A stretch of DNA of 7,632 bases, from the NCBI GenBank assembly GCA_022573935.1, contig JACZTE010000034.1, positions 1 to 7,632 on the forward strand, read 5' to 3'. The position numbers were made by a program, and so were the translations under genes. This document shows positions 7,476 to 7,632 of the stretch, piece by piece; positions within the stretch are counted from its first letter, which is position 1; every line of letters starts with the position of its first letter. The notes beneath the pieces are model-generated. The model had not been told where the DNA came from and did not search any database. It worked only from the letters and a program-made list of their open reading frames with translations. This stretch comes from Chloroflexota bacterium (GTDB lineage Bacteria > Chloroflexota > Dehalococcoidia > DSTF01 > RBG-16-68-14).

Positions 7476-7505
7476 AGTATAGGCTTCCAGCGCCCTGCTC
7501 TCCAA
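7476..7505 (-). promoter_or_regulatory. candidate murJ promoter
   Basis: TTGGAG (7500-7505, minus strand) and TATACT (7476-7481, 5 of 6 matches to consensus) are 18 bases apart. The -10 box ends exactly 7 bases before the GTG start, so the transcript would begin at the start codon or within a base or two of it. Confidence 0.5.
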
Positions 7506-7507
7506 CA

Positions 7508-7519
7508 GCAGCGCGCTGC
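7508..7519. promoter_or_regulatory. 12-base perfect palindrome next to the murJ -35 box
   Basis: GCAGCGCGCTGC is its own reverse complement and begins two bases upstream of the proposed murJ -35 box. The size and place suit a dimeric regulator's operator, though short GC palindromes also arise by chance in such GC-rich DNA. Confidence 0.25.
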
Positions 7520-7604
7520 CTGGCAACGGACGAGGGCTCGCGGCCGGGGGTGGGCGGCGTCAGATCAGCGCTATTTATCGAGCCACGCTGGTGCGAGTAC
7601 ACAG

Positions 7605-7632
7605 GGTTGACAACCGCGAAGAATCGGCGTAG
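7605..7632 (+). promoter_or_regulatory. consensus -35 box within an inverted repeat, promoter cut by window edge
   Basis: TTGACA at 7607-7612 is a perfect -35 hexamer on the plus strand. Seventeen bases later the window ends in TAG (7630-7632), which could be the first bases of a -10 box. The hexamer sits inside GGTTG-A-CAACC (7605-7615), a perfect 5-base inverted repeat that could be an operator. It suggests a rightward gene beyond the edge, divergent from murJ. The remainder of 7520-7604 shows no gene or recognisable site. Confidence 0.4.

Overview
The window comes from a GC-rich bacterium (roughly 60-65% GC by eye, strongly GC-biased third codon positions). It holds five protein genes and no RNA gene, CRISPR array or insertion sequence that I can see. 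The gene types, the form of the MurJ protein and -10 boxes lying very close to start codons suggest Chloroflexota (Thermomicrobia or Dehalococcoidia-like). This is inference from memory of such proteins; no marker gene in the window proves it.

Layout. 1-3268 (minus) is most of a large FtsX/MacB-type ABC permease that runs off the left edge. 3271-4020 (minus) is its ATPase, two bases upstream, so the two form one operon transcribed leftward. 4021-4129 is a 109-base divergent control region. 4130-4654 (plus) is a small four-helix membrane protein of unknown function, the only rightward gene. 4647-5804 (minus) is a glycerate 2-kinase whose 3' end overlaps the membrane-protein gene by 8 bases. 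5855-7468 (minus) is a MurJ/MviN-family lipid II flippase. 7469-7632 has no gene and holds the murJ promoter, a 12-base palindrome and a consensus -35 box pointing rightward out of the window.

How the genes relate. The ATPase and permease should form a membrane-bound export or lipid/lipoprotein-handling complex; the substrate cannot be read from sequence. MurJ serves cell-wall synthesis and glycerate kinase serves central carbon metabolism. Nothing shows a shared pathway, and most genes appear to have their own promoter.

I did not find a convincing undescribed multi-gene system. The points most worth a second look are: a 69-base in-frame tandem duplication that doubles a hydrophobic segment in the permease; a repeated promoter layout in which a TATNNT-like box sits exactly 7 bases before the start codon of three genes, suggesting leaderless transcripts; and a MurJ that keeps two of the cavity arginines known from E. 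coli but lacks other charged positions.
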